Shown here: positions 1-9,045 of the stretch, piece by piece
How the letters are laid out: every line of letters starts with the position of its first letter
Numbering within the stretch: the stretch's first letter is position 1
NCBI GenBank assembly: GCA_036821645.1
Contig: DAISJD010000010.1
Span: forward strand, 1-45,100
Source: DAISJD01 sp036821645
Lineage (GTDB): Bacteria > Pseudomonadota > Alphaproteobacteria > ATCC43930 > CGMCC-115725
Reading direction: 5' to 3'
Length of the DNA stretch: 45,100 bases
Translations under genes and position numbers: made by a program
The notes under the pieces: generated by a model
What the model saw: the letters and a program-made list of their open reading frames with translations, nothing else
Told to the model about the DNA's origin: nothing
Databases searched by the model: none

Positions 1-112
1 ACCCGACCCGTCCCTCGGGCAGACACCCTTCCCGTTCGAGACAAGACCGACAAACGAACGCAAGACGCCAACCGGGTCCGGGAACGAGCGGGGAGACAAG
101 ATCGTCAGTCAT
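1..112 (-). CDS. Possible partial CDS running off the left edge, unidentified
   Basis: Read on the minus strand, an ATG at 112 opens a frame that stays open for 37 codons to the edge of the window. A purine-rich GGATGAGA lies about 5 to 12 bases upstream and could serve as ribosome binding site. The visible peptide begins MTDDLVSPLVPGPGWRLAFV and continues with Cys-Arg-Ser-Cys, a CxxC pair that could bind metal or form a disulfide. It would be the next gene after the penicillin-binding protein on the same strand, about 100 bases downstream of its stop. I do not recognise the family and too little is visible to assign a function; a chance open frame in GC-rich DNA is a real alternative. Confidence 0.35.
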   Translation of the reverse strand, partial: MTDDLVSPLVPGPGWRLAFVCRSCLEREGCLPEGRVG

Positions 113-213
113 AGGGTCTCATCCAAACCAAAAACAACCAAGAAGATCCCGTCGCGATGATCGCTGAGCCCCTGTGCCTACGCGTTCCATTCTTCCGGGT
201 CAAGGGCGATCCG

Positions 214-2316
214 TTAGGGACGAGAGGGGGCGACCGGCGTTATCTGTTGGGGCATGGTCTCGCGCGGGGTCGGATCGACCCCCATCGCTTGGGCGCGGGC
301 GAGCAGGCGGGAAAAATCATCCTCGGCAATGGACTGAGATGCCGGAGAAGGGGACGCCAGTTTTGGATCGGGCTTGCCCGATATGCGCCGGGGATCGATG
401 GTGACAAGACCGGCCCCGCCCCCGCTTGATTGATCCGGCAGACCGATGAATGCCGCCTGCATGAAATCATGCCACGCCCGCGCCGGCAACGTGCCACCCG
501 TCACATGATCCATCGGCCTGTTATCGTCGTTGCCGAACCAGACGCCAGCGACCAGATCGCCTGCATACCCGACGAACAAGGCATCGCGAAAATCCGATGT
601 GGTCCCCGTCTTGCCCGCCGCCGGTAGGCCGAACGCCGCCGCCTTACCCGTACCATGGGCAATGACGCCGGACAAAAGCCGGTTCATGGTGGCGGCGTGA
701 TCGGCATCGATCACGCGCCCCGGCCCGCCTCCAGTCCGGCGAAACAACACCCGATCTTTTGCATCCCTAATTTCGGCGATCCCATGGGGCCATGCCCCGA
801 TCCCCCCTGATGCGAACGCGCAATAAACCGCCGTCAGATCGATGAGGCTGGTTTCGCTCGTCCCCAGCGCCAAACTGGCATCGGCCCCGAGTTCAGCCGT
901 GATCCCCAACCGGTGAGCGGTTTTGATGAGGGTGCGAACCCCCAATTTTTGCGCCAATTGCACGGCCACCGTATTGATCGACTGGGCCAAAGCCTGCGCC
1001 AGCGTGATCTCTCCCAAATATGTATTGGTATAATTGTGCGGTTCCCATCCGCCGATGCGCACGGGGCGATCGGTGACGCGATCGTCCGGCCCCATCCCCC
1101 CTTCAAGGGCGGCTAAATAAACGATCGGTTTGAAGGCTGAACCGGGTTGCCGCAGGGCTTGGGTTGCGCGATTGAACTGAGTTTGCCGATAATCATGCCC
1201 CCCCACCATCGCCCGCACGGCCCCGTCGGGGCTCATGGCGATGAACGCCGCCTCGCTCACATGCAGCTTTTCCCCATCGCGCAGCAAAACCGAGGCAACC
1301 GCCGCCTCGGCCATCGCTTGGAGCTTCGGATCAAGGGTCGTGACAACCGTCAGATCACCGTCATAGCCACTGGTCGCCGCCTGATCCTGCACCCAATCGG
1401 CAAAAAAACGCTGCCCCGGTTTGATAACCGGCACGGCGGCCATGGTGACCACCTGCTGCGACAGGGATTTTGCTGCGGCACGGGGCAAAAAACCCGCCTC
1501 GACCATATTGTCCAGCACTTGTAGGGTCCGTTTGGCCGCCCGTTCCGGGCTGGTGATCGGACTATAGCGGGTCGGGGCTTTCAACAGACCGGCCAACACC
1601 GCACATTCATAAGCCCCCAATTGACGGATGGGCTTGCCGAAATACCGACGCGATGCCGCATCGACGCCATAAGCCCCGGCCCCCAGATAGACGCGGTTGA
1701 GATAAAGGCCGAGAATTTGATCCTTGGTAAAATGCCGTTCGAGCCAAATCGCATAAACCGCTTCCTGCGCCTTGCGTAGGGCCGTGCGATCGGGACTCAA
1801 AAAGATGTTCTTCGCCAATTGCTGGGTGATCGTTGACCCGCCTTGCACGACGGAACCGGTCGTGACATTGACGAACACGGCCCGCCCAAGACCGATGAGA
1901 TCGAGCCCGAAATGGTGATAGAAACGACGATCTTCCGTCGCGAGCACCGCCTGTTTCAACGCCTCGGGCATCTCTGTCAGCGGGACATCCTCGCCGTAAA
2001 GTTCGCCATAGGTCGCAATCAAGCTGCCATCGGCAGCGAGCAGCGTAACGCTCGGATGATGGGGCGGCTGCAAGAGAATGCTACTGTCGGGAAGATTGCG
2101 CAGCGTCGCGATGACGAACAGGCCGACGATGAGGCCGACCCACGCCCCGGCCACCGACAGCCACCGAACGGCAAACCAAAATAACCGTGATCGCAACCCG
2201 CGATGGGAGGCTGGTTTTGGGCGGCCTTGTAAAAATTTCGGCAGGGGGGGCATGGACGCCCCTTGCCACGGGTCGGGCGCAGATCCGCCCCGGTTTGCAT
2301 CCCCATCCCGATTCAT
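214..2316 (-). CDS. Class A penicillin-binding protein, PBP1A family (peptidoglycan glycosyltransferase/DD-transpeptidase)
   Basis: This 700-residue bifunctional enzyme polymerises lipid II into glycan strands and cross-links the peptides in the periplasm. After a basic cytoplasmic tail of about 45 residues there is one membrane anchor (about 47-72). The glycosyltransferase family 51 domain follows, with the EDRRFYHHFG motif (catalytic Glu at 128) and GGSTITQQLAKN at 159-170. The transpeptidase domain carries the three penicillin-binding motifs: SAFK with the acylated Ser at 393, SIN at 446-448 and KTGT at 569-572. The C-terminal 60 residues are Pro/Ser-rich and look disordered. The ATG at 2316 sits at the edge of a 268-bp region divergent from the S9 peptidase gene. 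The motif set is complete, so the enzyme should be active. Which PBP1 paralogue it equals (mrcA, pbpC or another) cannot be decided here. Confidence 0.93.
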   Translation of the reverse strand: MNRDGDANRGGSAPDPWQGASMPPLPKFLQGRPKPASHRGLRSRLFWFAVRWLSVAGAWVGLIVGLFVIATLRNLPDSSILLQPPHHPSVTLLAADGSLIATYGELYGEDVPLTEMPEALKQAVLATEDRRFYHHFGLDLIGLGRAVFVNVTTGSVVQGGSTITQQLAKNIFLSPDRTALRKAQEAVYAIWLERHFTKDQILGLYLNRVYLGAGAYGVDAASRRYFGKPIRQLGAYECAVLAGLLKAPTRYSPITSPERAAKRTLQVLDNMVEAGFLPRAAAKSLSQQVVTMAAVPVIKPGQRFFADWVQDQAATSGYDGDLTVVTTLDPKLQAMAEAAVASVLLRDGEKLHVSEAAFIAMSPDGAVRAMVGGHDYRQTQFNRATQALRQPGSAFKPIVYLAALEGGMGPDDRVTDRPVRIGGWEPHNYTNTYLGEITLAQALAQSINTVAVQLAQKLGVRTLIKTAHRLGITAELGADASLALGTSETSLIDLTAVYCAFASGGIGAWPHGIAEIRDAKDRVLFRRTGGGPGRVIDADHAATMNRLLSGVIAHGTGKAAAFGLPAAGKTGTTSDFRDALFVGYAGDLVAGVWFGNDDNRPMDHVTGGTLPARAWHDFMQAAFIGLPDQSSGGGAGLVTIDPRRISGKPDPKLASPSPASQSIAEDDFSRLLARAQAMGVDPTPRETMPQQITPVAPSRP

Positions 2317-2422
2317 GATCGTCGATCCCTTGTCATCGGACCGAGTTTAAAACACATCCGGCTGCAATGGAATCATTTGATCAAGACCGGATACCCCAGT
2401 TTCGGGTCTGCTGCGACTATTT

Positions 2423-2428
2423 TATACT
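2423..2428 (+). promoter_or_regulatory. Candidate -10 element for the S9 peptidase gene
   Basis: The hexamer TATACT lies in an AT-rich stretch of the divergent region, about 157 bases before the TTG start at 2585. No good -35 hexamer stands 16-18 bases upstream (the best is TTTCGG or TTCGGG), so this is only a weak candidate. Confidence 0.22.
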
Positions 2429-2584
2429 GCCGGGTTCACCGACCAAGGATTGCATCTTGACCCTGCCCTCTGTCATTCTGTCGCGCATCGATCCAGACGC
2501 GGGCGAAAGCCCTGGTTTGGACAAAGGACATCAATAATCGTCGCGCGCCCGTCGGGCCGTGGTTTTTGAGCCGGAGGATTCCCC

Positions 2585-4582
2585 TTGTCTTTGCCTCAGC
2601 CTTTCTTCGCATTCCGGCGGCCGAGCAATCGATCCGTCCTGGCCTTTCGCGCCAGCCTCGGGCTCGGGCTCGTCTTATCGCTTGCCGCCCTGTCACCCAT
2701 GCCGGCCCTGGCTGATCTCGCCGTTCCCGCCGCCATCAAGACCGACGGGATTCCGGCATTGCCGGACGCGCTGCAACAGGCATCGGGGCGCTATGGCGAC
2801 ACGCATCCCGCCTTTCTGTTGGATTGGCAGGCCGACAATGGGGCCGCCCTCATCACCACGCGCAGCGACGACGTCCCCCAACTGCACTTGATCGCCGGGC
2901 CGGGCCTCGCGCTGCAAAAACTGACCGACGGCAAGGAACCCGTGCGTAGTGCGTCGTTTGCACCCGGTCGCAAGGACCTCATCGTCTTTGCCCGGGACGA
3001 GGGCGGTAACGAGAATTTTCAATTCTATCGTCTTTCCCTGGGCGATAAGGCGACCACCCTGCTAACCGACGGCACATCGCGCAATACCGGCCTGCGCTGG
3101 AGCCAGGACGGGAAATACATCGCCTATGCCTCGACCAAACGGACCGGCCACGACACCGATATCTGGGTGATGGACCCCTTGAAACCGGAAACCGCCCGCC
3201 TCGTGATGGAGAATGTCGGCGGCGGTTGGGAAGTTATGGATTGGTCGCCCAACGGCAAATCTCTCTTGGTCAAAGAAGAACTCTCGGCCAAGATCAGTCA
3301 TCTCTATCTCGTCGATGTCGCGACGGGAACGCGCAAAGAAGTTACCCCCCGCGACAGCGATGCCGCCTATGGTCTGGCCAAATTCACCCTCGACGGCAAG
3401 AAAGCCTACATTACGACCGATCATGACGGCGAATTTCTGACCCTTTATCGCCTCGATCTCGTCACCGGCACCAAACTGCCCTTCGGCCCGGAAATCAAGG
3501 CTGATGTCGAAGAAATCACCCTGTCGAAACAGGGGCACCGTCTGGCGATCGTCACGAATGAGGACGGCGCTTCCGTGCTGCGCATCCTCGATTCCGATAA
3601 CGGTATGGTCGTAAGCCGCCCCGATACCGGCTTGGGTGTGATCCGGGATCTGCATTTCACCAGCAACGGGCGCAAGCTCGGCTACGTCTTCGACAATGCC
3701 GCACGCCCGGCCGACCTTTACGTAACCCCGATCGCCGAGCCGAAGCCGGTGCGGTGGACCGACAGTTTGCAAGGCAACAATCCCCTAGCAACGCCCCCGA
3801 AGGTCGAGTTGGTCAAGCTGAAAAGCTTTGATGGCACACAGATTTCCGGGTTTCTATACCGGCCCGACGAAAAAAAATTCCCCGGTAAGCGCCCTGTTCT
3901 CATCAATATTCACGGTGGACCGGAAGGCCAATCACTGCCGACTTGGCTTGGTCGCAACAATTATTATGTCGATCAACTGGGTATCGCGATTTTTTATCCG
4001 AACGTGCGCGGCTCATCCGGTTACGGCAAGACATTCCTCGATCTCGATACCGGCTATCAACGGGAAGACTCGGTCAAGGATATCGGTGCCGTGCTCGATC
4101 ATTTGGCGCAGGATAAAACCCTAGACGCCAAGCGTTTCGGCGTGATCGGCGGCAGCTATGGCGGCTATATGGTTCTGGCGTCGCTCGAACATTTTGCCGA
4201 TCGCCTGCGTTGCGGCGTCGATATCGTCGGGATCTCGAACTTCGTTACCTTCCTGAACAATACCCAGGAATATCGACGGGATCTGCGCCGGGTGAAATAT
4301 GGCGACGAGCGTGATCCCAAAATGAAAGAATTTTTGGAATCCATTTCGCCCACCAACCATGTCGATCAAATCAAAGCCCCGCTTTTAGTCGCGATGGGCG
4401 GCAACGATCCGCGTGTGCCCGCATCGGAAGGCGAACAAATGGTCAAGGCGCTCCGCAGCAAGGGCGGCACGGCGTGGTACATGGTCGCTCAGAATGAAGG
4501 GCATGGCTATGGCAAGAAAACGAATGCCGATTACCTTTTCTACAGCACGGCCCAATTCCTTCAGACCTATCTCTTGAATTAG
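2585..4582 (+). CDS. Secreted S9-family serine peptidase (prolyl oligopeptidase / acylaminoacyl peptidase type)
   Basis: The 665-residue protein begins at a TTG codon. The choice rests on a GGAGG at 2573-2577, seven bases ahead, and on the signal peptide that follows, a hydrophobic run ending in ALSPMPALA before DLAVP (cleavage near residue 44). Residues about 60-390 contain repeated blades of a beta-propeller (TolB/PD40-like). Residues about 400-665 form the alpha/beta-hydrolase domain, with the catalytic triad visible as Ser524 in GGSYGGYM, Asp608 in GGNDPRVP and His640 in EGHGYGKK. Such enzymes cleave short peptides, here probably in the periplasm. The gene stands alone on the plus strand, divergent from the PBP gene and convergent with the hybrid kinase. 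Exact substrate preference (prolyl, acyl-aminoacyl or dipeptidyl) is not readable from the sequence. Confidence 0.9.
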   Translation: MSLPQPFFAFRRPSNRSVLAFRASLGLGLVLSLAALSPMPALADLAVPAAIKTDGIPALPDALQQASGRYGDTHPAFLLDWQADNGAALITTRSDDVPQLHLIAGPGLALQKLTDGKEPVRSASFAPGRKDLIVFARDEGGNENFQFYRLSLGDKATTLLTDGTSRNTGLRWSQDGKYIAYASTKRTGHDTDIWVMDPLKPETARLVMENVGGGWEVMDWSPNGKSLLVKEELSAKISHLYLVDVATGTRKEVTPRDSDAAYGLAKFTLDGKKAYITTDHDGEFLTLYRLDLVTGTKLPFGPEIKADVEEITLSKQGHRLAIVTNEDGASVLRILDSDNGMVVSRPDTGLGVIRDLHFTSNGRKLGYVFDNAARPADLYVTPIAEPKPVRWTDSLQGNNPLATPPKVELVKLKSFDGTQISGFLYRPDEKKFPGKRPVLINIHGGPEGQSLPTWLGRNNYYVDQLGIAIFYPNVRGSSGYGKTFLDLDTGYQREDSVKDIGAVLDHLAQDKTLDAKRFGVIGGSYGGYMVLASLEHFADRLRCGVDIVGISNFVTFLNNTQEYRRDLRRVKYGDERDPKMKEFLESISPTNHVDQIKAPLLVAMGGNDPRVPASEGEQMVKALRSKGGTAWYMVAQNEGHGYGKKTNADYLFYSTAQFLQTYLLN

Positions 4583-4600
4583 TCCGCCGTTAAAGCGGAA

Positions 4601-4634
4601 CACCCGGTTGGACCCTATCTCATCCAACCGGGTG
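4601..4634. terminator. Hairpin between two convergent genes
   Basis: CACCCGGTTGGA (4601-4612) and TCCAACCGGGTG (4623-4634) form a perfect 12-bp stem with a 10-base loop. It lies between the S9 peptidase stop and the histidine kinase stop, so it can serve both directions. A smaller inverted repeat, TCCGC/GCGGA at 4583-4599, precedes it. Neither side has a good T-run, so it may end or protect transcripts without being a classical intrinsic terminator. Confidence 0.6.
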
Positions 4635-4654
4635 CGACCGCCAGGGCGGGCGTT

Positions 4655-7600
4655 TCACAGGGTTGTTTCACGGTGCGCGGCACTGTCGAGCAATCTGATC
4701 GCCACCCGGATCGATAAAGCGGTCGTATCGTAATCGCCTAGGTCAGCCGCCCGTGCCGCCTGTTCGACCGGTGCCAACCACGGCCCCGTCGGGATTTGCG
4801 GCACGAAAGCGCGCAATCTGTCGGCGATACCGGCATCCCCCCGGCTCGCCGCATCGGCCAGAGGCATCAGATAATCCCCCACGCGCACCAGGGCTTCAAG
4901 ATCGGTCTGGGGTAAGATCGGTTTCAGCCCAACCTCGTCGATCGCTTGCTTCAACGTGATTAACAAAGGCCCCACATTCGTCTCGTTCGTCCCCGACAAA
5001 AGGACAGCTTCAATCAGTCTTACCGTCTCAAAGACTGTTTGAGCGGAAAGATTAGCCGCCACCCCCTTTAAATTATGGACGATCCTAATCACCTCGTTTA
5101 AATTGCCTTTTTTATAAAGAGTATCAATTTTTTCATAAATATCTGAATAATCCTCTTTAAATTTATCGACCAAATTGATCAATAAATCATAATTACCGCC
5201 AATCCTAAAGAGAGCATCATCAACATCTATTCCAGATATATTATTTTTTATCTTTATTCCATTATTTTTATATAGACCCTGTTCATTTTTAATATCGCCG
5301 TTTTTCTTTAAAACAATAAACTGGCTTAGAACCATGATAAGTTTTTCTGGGTCGACCGGTTTTGCAACATGATCATCCATCCCGGCGGCGATACACCGAT
5401 CCCGCTCTTCGGCAAGGGCATGCGCCGTCATGGCAATGATCGGTAGATCCCCAAGGTCGAGATCCTGACGAATAATCCGCGTGGCCGTATAGCCATCCAT
5501 TTCCGGCATTTGCAAATCCATGAGCACCGCGTCGAATTGCTTTCTCTTCAAAAATTCAATCGCCTCGAGACCATTATTCGCAATTGTAATCTTGACGCCG
5601 TTTGCCGATAAGATTCCTTCGGCAACCATTTGATTGATTTCATTATCCTCAACCAGCAAAACTTCCGCCCCCTGAAGTTTCGAACTATCGAGGAACAAGG
5701 TATCCGCCGTTTTCTGAAGAGTTTGATCATGTAACGGGTGCGACATCAGGCTATTGATTAATTTCCCGGTATGAAGGGGCTTCGTCAAAAGCGCAACATT
5801 GGGTATCAGCGTTAATCTCTGCCTGTCTTTTTTGTCCAAAGAGGGCGGAACCAATAGAATAATCTTCTGGATACAAATATTATTATTTATACTTTCTATT
5901 TTTTGTATTATTTCAGAATTATTACTAGAAAAACAAATCAATGCAAAATCAAAATCAGTCGTGACCTTTATAAAGTTATCAAATAATTCTTGTATTTTTA
6001 TAGAAATGGTTTTACATGAATATTTTGAAAAAACGTCATTTACCGCATCGATAATGTGATGATTGCCGTCGACAAGCAAAATCTTCTTGTCATAAATTTC
6101 TTTAAAATCACAATAAGTATCTTCCACAACCCGTTCCAACTTGACGGAAAAACTAAAAACGCTACCCGCCCCAAGTTCGCTATCGACACGGATCGTGCCG
6201 TCCATCAATTCCACCAAGCGGCGGCAAATCGTCAACCCCAACCCTGTGCCGCCATATCGGCGCATCGTCGATCCGTCACCTTGTGAAAACGCCTGAAACA
6301 GCCTTTTTTTCTGTTCAATCGATAAACCAATCCCGGTATCTTTTACAGTAAAATCAAGATAAAACTCATCATCTACAATATTTTCCTTAATATCTATAAT
6401 AATAGAACCAACTTCTGTAAATTTTACTGCATTAGAAACAAGATTAATAAGAATTTGACTCAGCCTCAAAGGATCTCCAATATATTTTTTGGGCAAATCT
6501 GGTGGAATTTTTATAATAAATTCAAGATTTTTTGCCTCAACTGAATTGGAAAACAAGACAACAAGATTATCAATAATTTGATTAAGTTCAAATGTTACTG
6601 TCTCTATTTCAAGTTTTCCAGCTTCTATTTTTGAGAAATCTAAAATATCGTTAATAATTCCCAATAATAGCCGTGCTGATGTATCGATTTTATTCAGATA
6701 ATCGCGCAGGGTAGAATCCTTGGCAATTTTCAAGGCCAAGTGACTGAGCCCAATGACCGCATTCATCGGCGTGCGGATTTCATGACTCATATTGGCTAAA
6801 AATTCACTTTTCGACCGGCTTGCTGAGTTTGCGACATCCCGCGCCCGTTCCAAGGCTTCTGCGGCCGCGCGCCGTTCCGACACATCGACCATGAAAACCT
6901 GAGTCACTTTCTTTCCACCCCAAAATACTTCTCGAAAATGAATGCTGCACCAAAATTTAATGCCACCAATTTTCTGTACTAAAAACTCATTATCAAACGT
7001 ACCAGATGGGATCTTATCTATAGATTTACGGTAATCGAGAATTTTGACCCGATCTTCTGGTGCGATAACGCCGTAAAAACTATCAAGCGTCAGAATTTCA
7101 TCAACATTCTTATAACCGAGTATGGCCGCAGAGGCCTGATTAGCCAATAAGGGTTTGTCGCCATCGAGAATAATGATCCCTTGATGCGAGCCGTCGATCA
7201 GATCCCGATAGCGTCGCTCTCTTTCACCCAAGGCATTGAGTGCCGCCTCTTCACGCGCCCGGGCCCGCGCCTGGGCAATGGACAGCGCAACAATACCGAT
7301 GAAACCGACGGCAATAATCACGACCATCTCGAAAAGGCGCTCGCGCAATCGCCCAATTTGTTGCACCTCTATATTGAGGTTTTGCAATAGGTTTTCATTA
7401 CTATGCAGATACTCATCGGTTAAATCCTTAACCGTATCGCCGAGCTGCGTTCTCAGCGACAGAACGTCACCGGGGGGCGGATCATTTTCATGCAAGAGCC
7501 GTGATGTGCCGACGATAATATTATTTAAATCTATAATTTGTTCACGCACGATATCGGATTCAGTATCAAGATAGAGCGCGCTGTATTTCTTGACGCTTTC

Positions 7601-7915
7601 ACGGGCGAGATCCAATGCCTCAGCCGTTTGCGATAATTTTGCCGAACTGGGGTCGACGCGAATGCCGTCCAAACCAACCAAAAGGCGCGACAATCCCTGT
7701 AACATGGTCGCCATCGCAGATTGGCGATTGAGACCATTCACCGCACTTTGCTGTTGGAATGTCTGCATCGAACTCGAAATCTGCCAGACGCTGAGGCTGA
7801 CGACGAGGATCAGAGAAGCTGCCAAAATTGCCGCAAAGCCAAGCCAAAGCGGGCGTTGTTTTTTTTGCGACGCAAGATTTTCAGGCTCGTCGTGTGCACC
7901 ACTATTTTCAAGCAT
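4655..7915 (-). CDS. Hybrid sensor histidine kinase: PAS, HisKA, HATPase, two receivers, HPt
   Basis: This 1086-residue BarA-like phosphorelay kinase has a first membrane helix at about 24-45, a periplasmic sensor region at 46-195 of helical character, and a second helix at about 196-216. A PAS domain (about 232-350) is followed by HisKA with the phosphorylated His378 in SHEIRTPMNAV. The HATPase_c domain has its N-box near 486-500 and the glycine-rich boxes at 526-530 and 555-560. The first receiver (about 608-725) is degenerate: the position matching the phospho-acceptor Asp is Cys661, while the Lys of TKP (712) remains. The second receiver (about 750-868) is intact, with Asp800 in VLMDLQMPEMDG. 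A C-terminal HPt domain has His947 in VHNLKG. Long stretches of the gene (roughly 5080-5330, 5830-6130 and 6300-6660) are strikingly AT-rich against their neighbours. No response regulator gene is adjacent, so signal and output are unknown. Confidence 0.93.
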   Translation of the reverse strand: MLENSGAHDEPENLASQKKQRPLWLGFAAILAASLILVVSLSVWQISSSMQTFQQQSAVNGLNRQSAMATMLQGLSRLLVGLDGIRVDPSSAKLSQTAEALDLARESVKKYSALYLDTESDIVREQIIDLNNIIVGTSRLLHENDPPPGDVLSLRTQLGDTVKDLTDEYLHSNENLLQNLNIEVQQIGRLRERLFEMVVIIAVGFIGIVALSIAQARARAREEAALNALGERERRYRDLIDGSHQGIIILDGDKPLLANQASAAILGYKNVDEILTLDSFYGVIAPEDRVKILDYRKSIDKIPSGTFDNEFLVQKIGGIKFWCSIHFREVFWGGKKVTQVFMVDVSERRAAAEALERARDVANSASRSKSEFLANMSHEIRTPMNAVIGLSHLALKIAKDSTLRDYLNKIDTSARLLLGIINDILDFSKIEAGKLEIETVTFELNQIIDNLVVLFSNSVEAKNLEFIIKIPPDLPKKYIGDPLRLSQILINLVSNAVKFTEVGSIIIDIKENIVDDEFYLDFTVKDTGIGLSIEQKKRLFQAFSQGDGSTMRRYGGTGLGLTICRRLVELMDGTIRVDSELGAGSVFSFSVKLERVVEDTYCDFKEIYDKKILLVDGNHHIIDAVNDVFSKYSCKTISIKIQELFDNFIKVTTDFDFALICFSSNNSEIIQKIESINNNICIQKIILLVPPSLDKKDRQRLTLIPNVALLTKPLHTGKLINSLMSHPLHDQTLQKTADTLFLDSSKLQGAEVLLVEDNEINQMVAEGILSANGVKITIANNGLEAIEFLKRKQFDAVLMDLQMPEMDGYTATRIIRQDLDLGDLPIIAMTAHALAEERDRCIAAGMDDHVAKPVDPEKLIMVLSQFIVLKKNGDIKNEQGLYKNNGIKIKNNISGIDVDDALFRIGGNYDLLINLVDKFKEDYSDIYEKIDTLYKKGNLNEVIRIVHNLKGVAANLSAQTVFETVRLIEAVLLSGTNETNVGPLLITLKQAIDEVGLKPILPQTDLEALVRVGDYLMPLADAASRGDAGIADRLRAFVPQIPTGPWLAPVEQAARAADLGDYDTTALSIRVAIRLLDSAAHRETTL

Positions 7916-8041
7916 TATGCGTGTTGAAACCCCTTCCTTGCCGATACGCCGTACCTATCCTGGTTCATAGAATATCTAGACGATCTTTATAAATACACCA
8001 TGAATTCAACAACCGGCCAATCATAGATCGTATCCCTTGCC

Positions 8042-8785
8042 TCATGCCTCGGCGGTCGCGTGCAGGCTGCGTTTCAAATGGTCGCCATTCGCAGCCAATC
8101 TTTCCCGACTGCCGTCGAGATGCAGGCGCAAGGCCGCACGGGCGCGATCGGGATCTTGCTGTTCGATCGCAGCATAAATCGCCTCGTGTTCGGCATGGAC
8201 CATGGTGAAATATGTCCGCCGTGAGAGATCGGTCAAGGGGGCGGTTTGCAGGCGCGCGCGCGGAATGATCAGCGTACCAAGATACGAGAAAAGCGCTAAA
8301 AAATGTTTGTTGCCGGTCGCTTCGGCGATCGCGCAGTGAAAGGCGAGATCGTTGTCGATCGCATCCAACCCGGCCGCAAAACTGACCGACATTGCATCCA
8401 AGGCACGGCGCATTTTTATCAAATGATTGGGTTCGCGGCGTTTGGCCGCCAGATACGCCGCCTCCGACTCAAGACTGAGGCGTACTTCCATGACGTTTAC
8501 CGCTTCATTGACCATGTTCAACATCGAAGGATCAAGACGAAACGGCACGACCGCCGCCCCGCGCAGAACAAATGCGCCGACACCTTGCTGCGTTGACACC
8601 ATACCGACCGCCTTTAAATTCGCAATCGCCTCGCGGACGACAGTCCTGCTGACTGCGAATTCTTCGATCAATTCCTGTTCTGTCGGCAAGCGTTCGCCGC
8701 TTTTATAATGGCCGCTGGCAATACGTTCGGAAATCGCGTCGATCAATTGCTTGGTCAAGGTATCGCGTCGTTTCAGCGCAACCAT
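8042..8785 (-). CDS. GntR-family transcriptional regulator, FadR (FCD) subfamily
   Basis: This 247-residue regulator has an N-terminal winged helix-turn-helix (about residues 8-75; note GERLPTEQELIEEFAVSRTVVREAI, the usual GntR recognition region). An all-helical FCD ligand-binding domain (about 95-230) follows, with the acidic and histidine residues of the usual metal/ligand site in DNDLAFHCAIAEATGN, HAEHEAIYAAI and LRLHLDGS. Proteins of this type usually bind carboxylic acids and release DNA. The ATG at 8785 is supported by AGAGG six bases upstream. The protein is monocistronic or follows arsC, and no sugar- or acid-metabolism operon is next to it, so its target is not evident. A 28-bp palindrome 73 bases upstream is a plausible autoregulatory operator. 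Confidence 0.9.
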   Translation of the reverse strand: MVALKRRDTLTKQLIDAISERIASGHYKSGERLPTEQELIEEFAVSRTVVREAIANLKAVGMVSTQQGVGAFVLRGAAVVPFRLDPSMLNMVNEAVNVMEVRLSLESEAAYLAAKRREPNHLIKMRRALDAMSVSFAAGLDAIDNDLAFHCAIAEATGNKHFLALFSYLGTLIIPRARLQTAPLTDLSRRTYFTMVHAEHEAIYAAIEQQDPDRARAALRLHLDGSRERLAANGDHLKRSLHATAEA

Positions 8786-8857
8786 ATTATCCTCTTATCG
8801 GCAAGCATTCCATCCCCTGCCCGTTCTTCGGGGCAGCAATCCCCCGATGGCAAGAGG

Positions 8858-8885
8858 CATCTGGTCAAAAGGATACCACCAGATG
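8858..8885. promoter_or_regulatory. Palindrome upstream of the GntR gene, candidate operator
   Basis: CATCTGGT (8858-8865) is mirrored by ACCAGATG (8878-8885), an 8-bp perfect inverted repeat with 12 bases between. Inside it a shorter TGGT-N9-ACCA (8862-8878) also appears. FCD-type GntR proteins typically bind TGGT/ACCA half-sites, and the site lies 73-100 bases before the start of such a regulator. Autoregulation is inferred. A transcript hairpin is the alternative reading. Confidence 0.45.
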
Positions 8886-9045
8886 ACTAATATCCCCTAG
8901 CTTTCTTATCGTGCATTGCTTTTTTCGATTTAGATCGAAATCGGCACAGTTCTTTTATTTCCTTCAAGAACTTATCTTTTATCCCCAAATTTTTGATTGA
9001 TTAATTATGGTTTTAATACAACCTGACTGCCGGGCATGCGGGGGA

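Noticed and set aside
3062..3772. Open frame of 236 codons on the minus strand inside the S9 peptidase gene
   Set aside because: It is antisense to the beta-propeller region, without a start context or recognisable motif.
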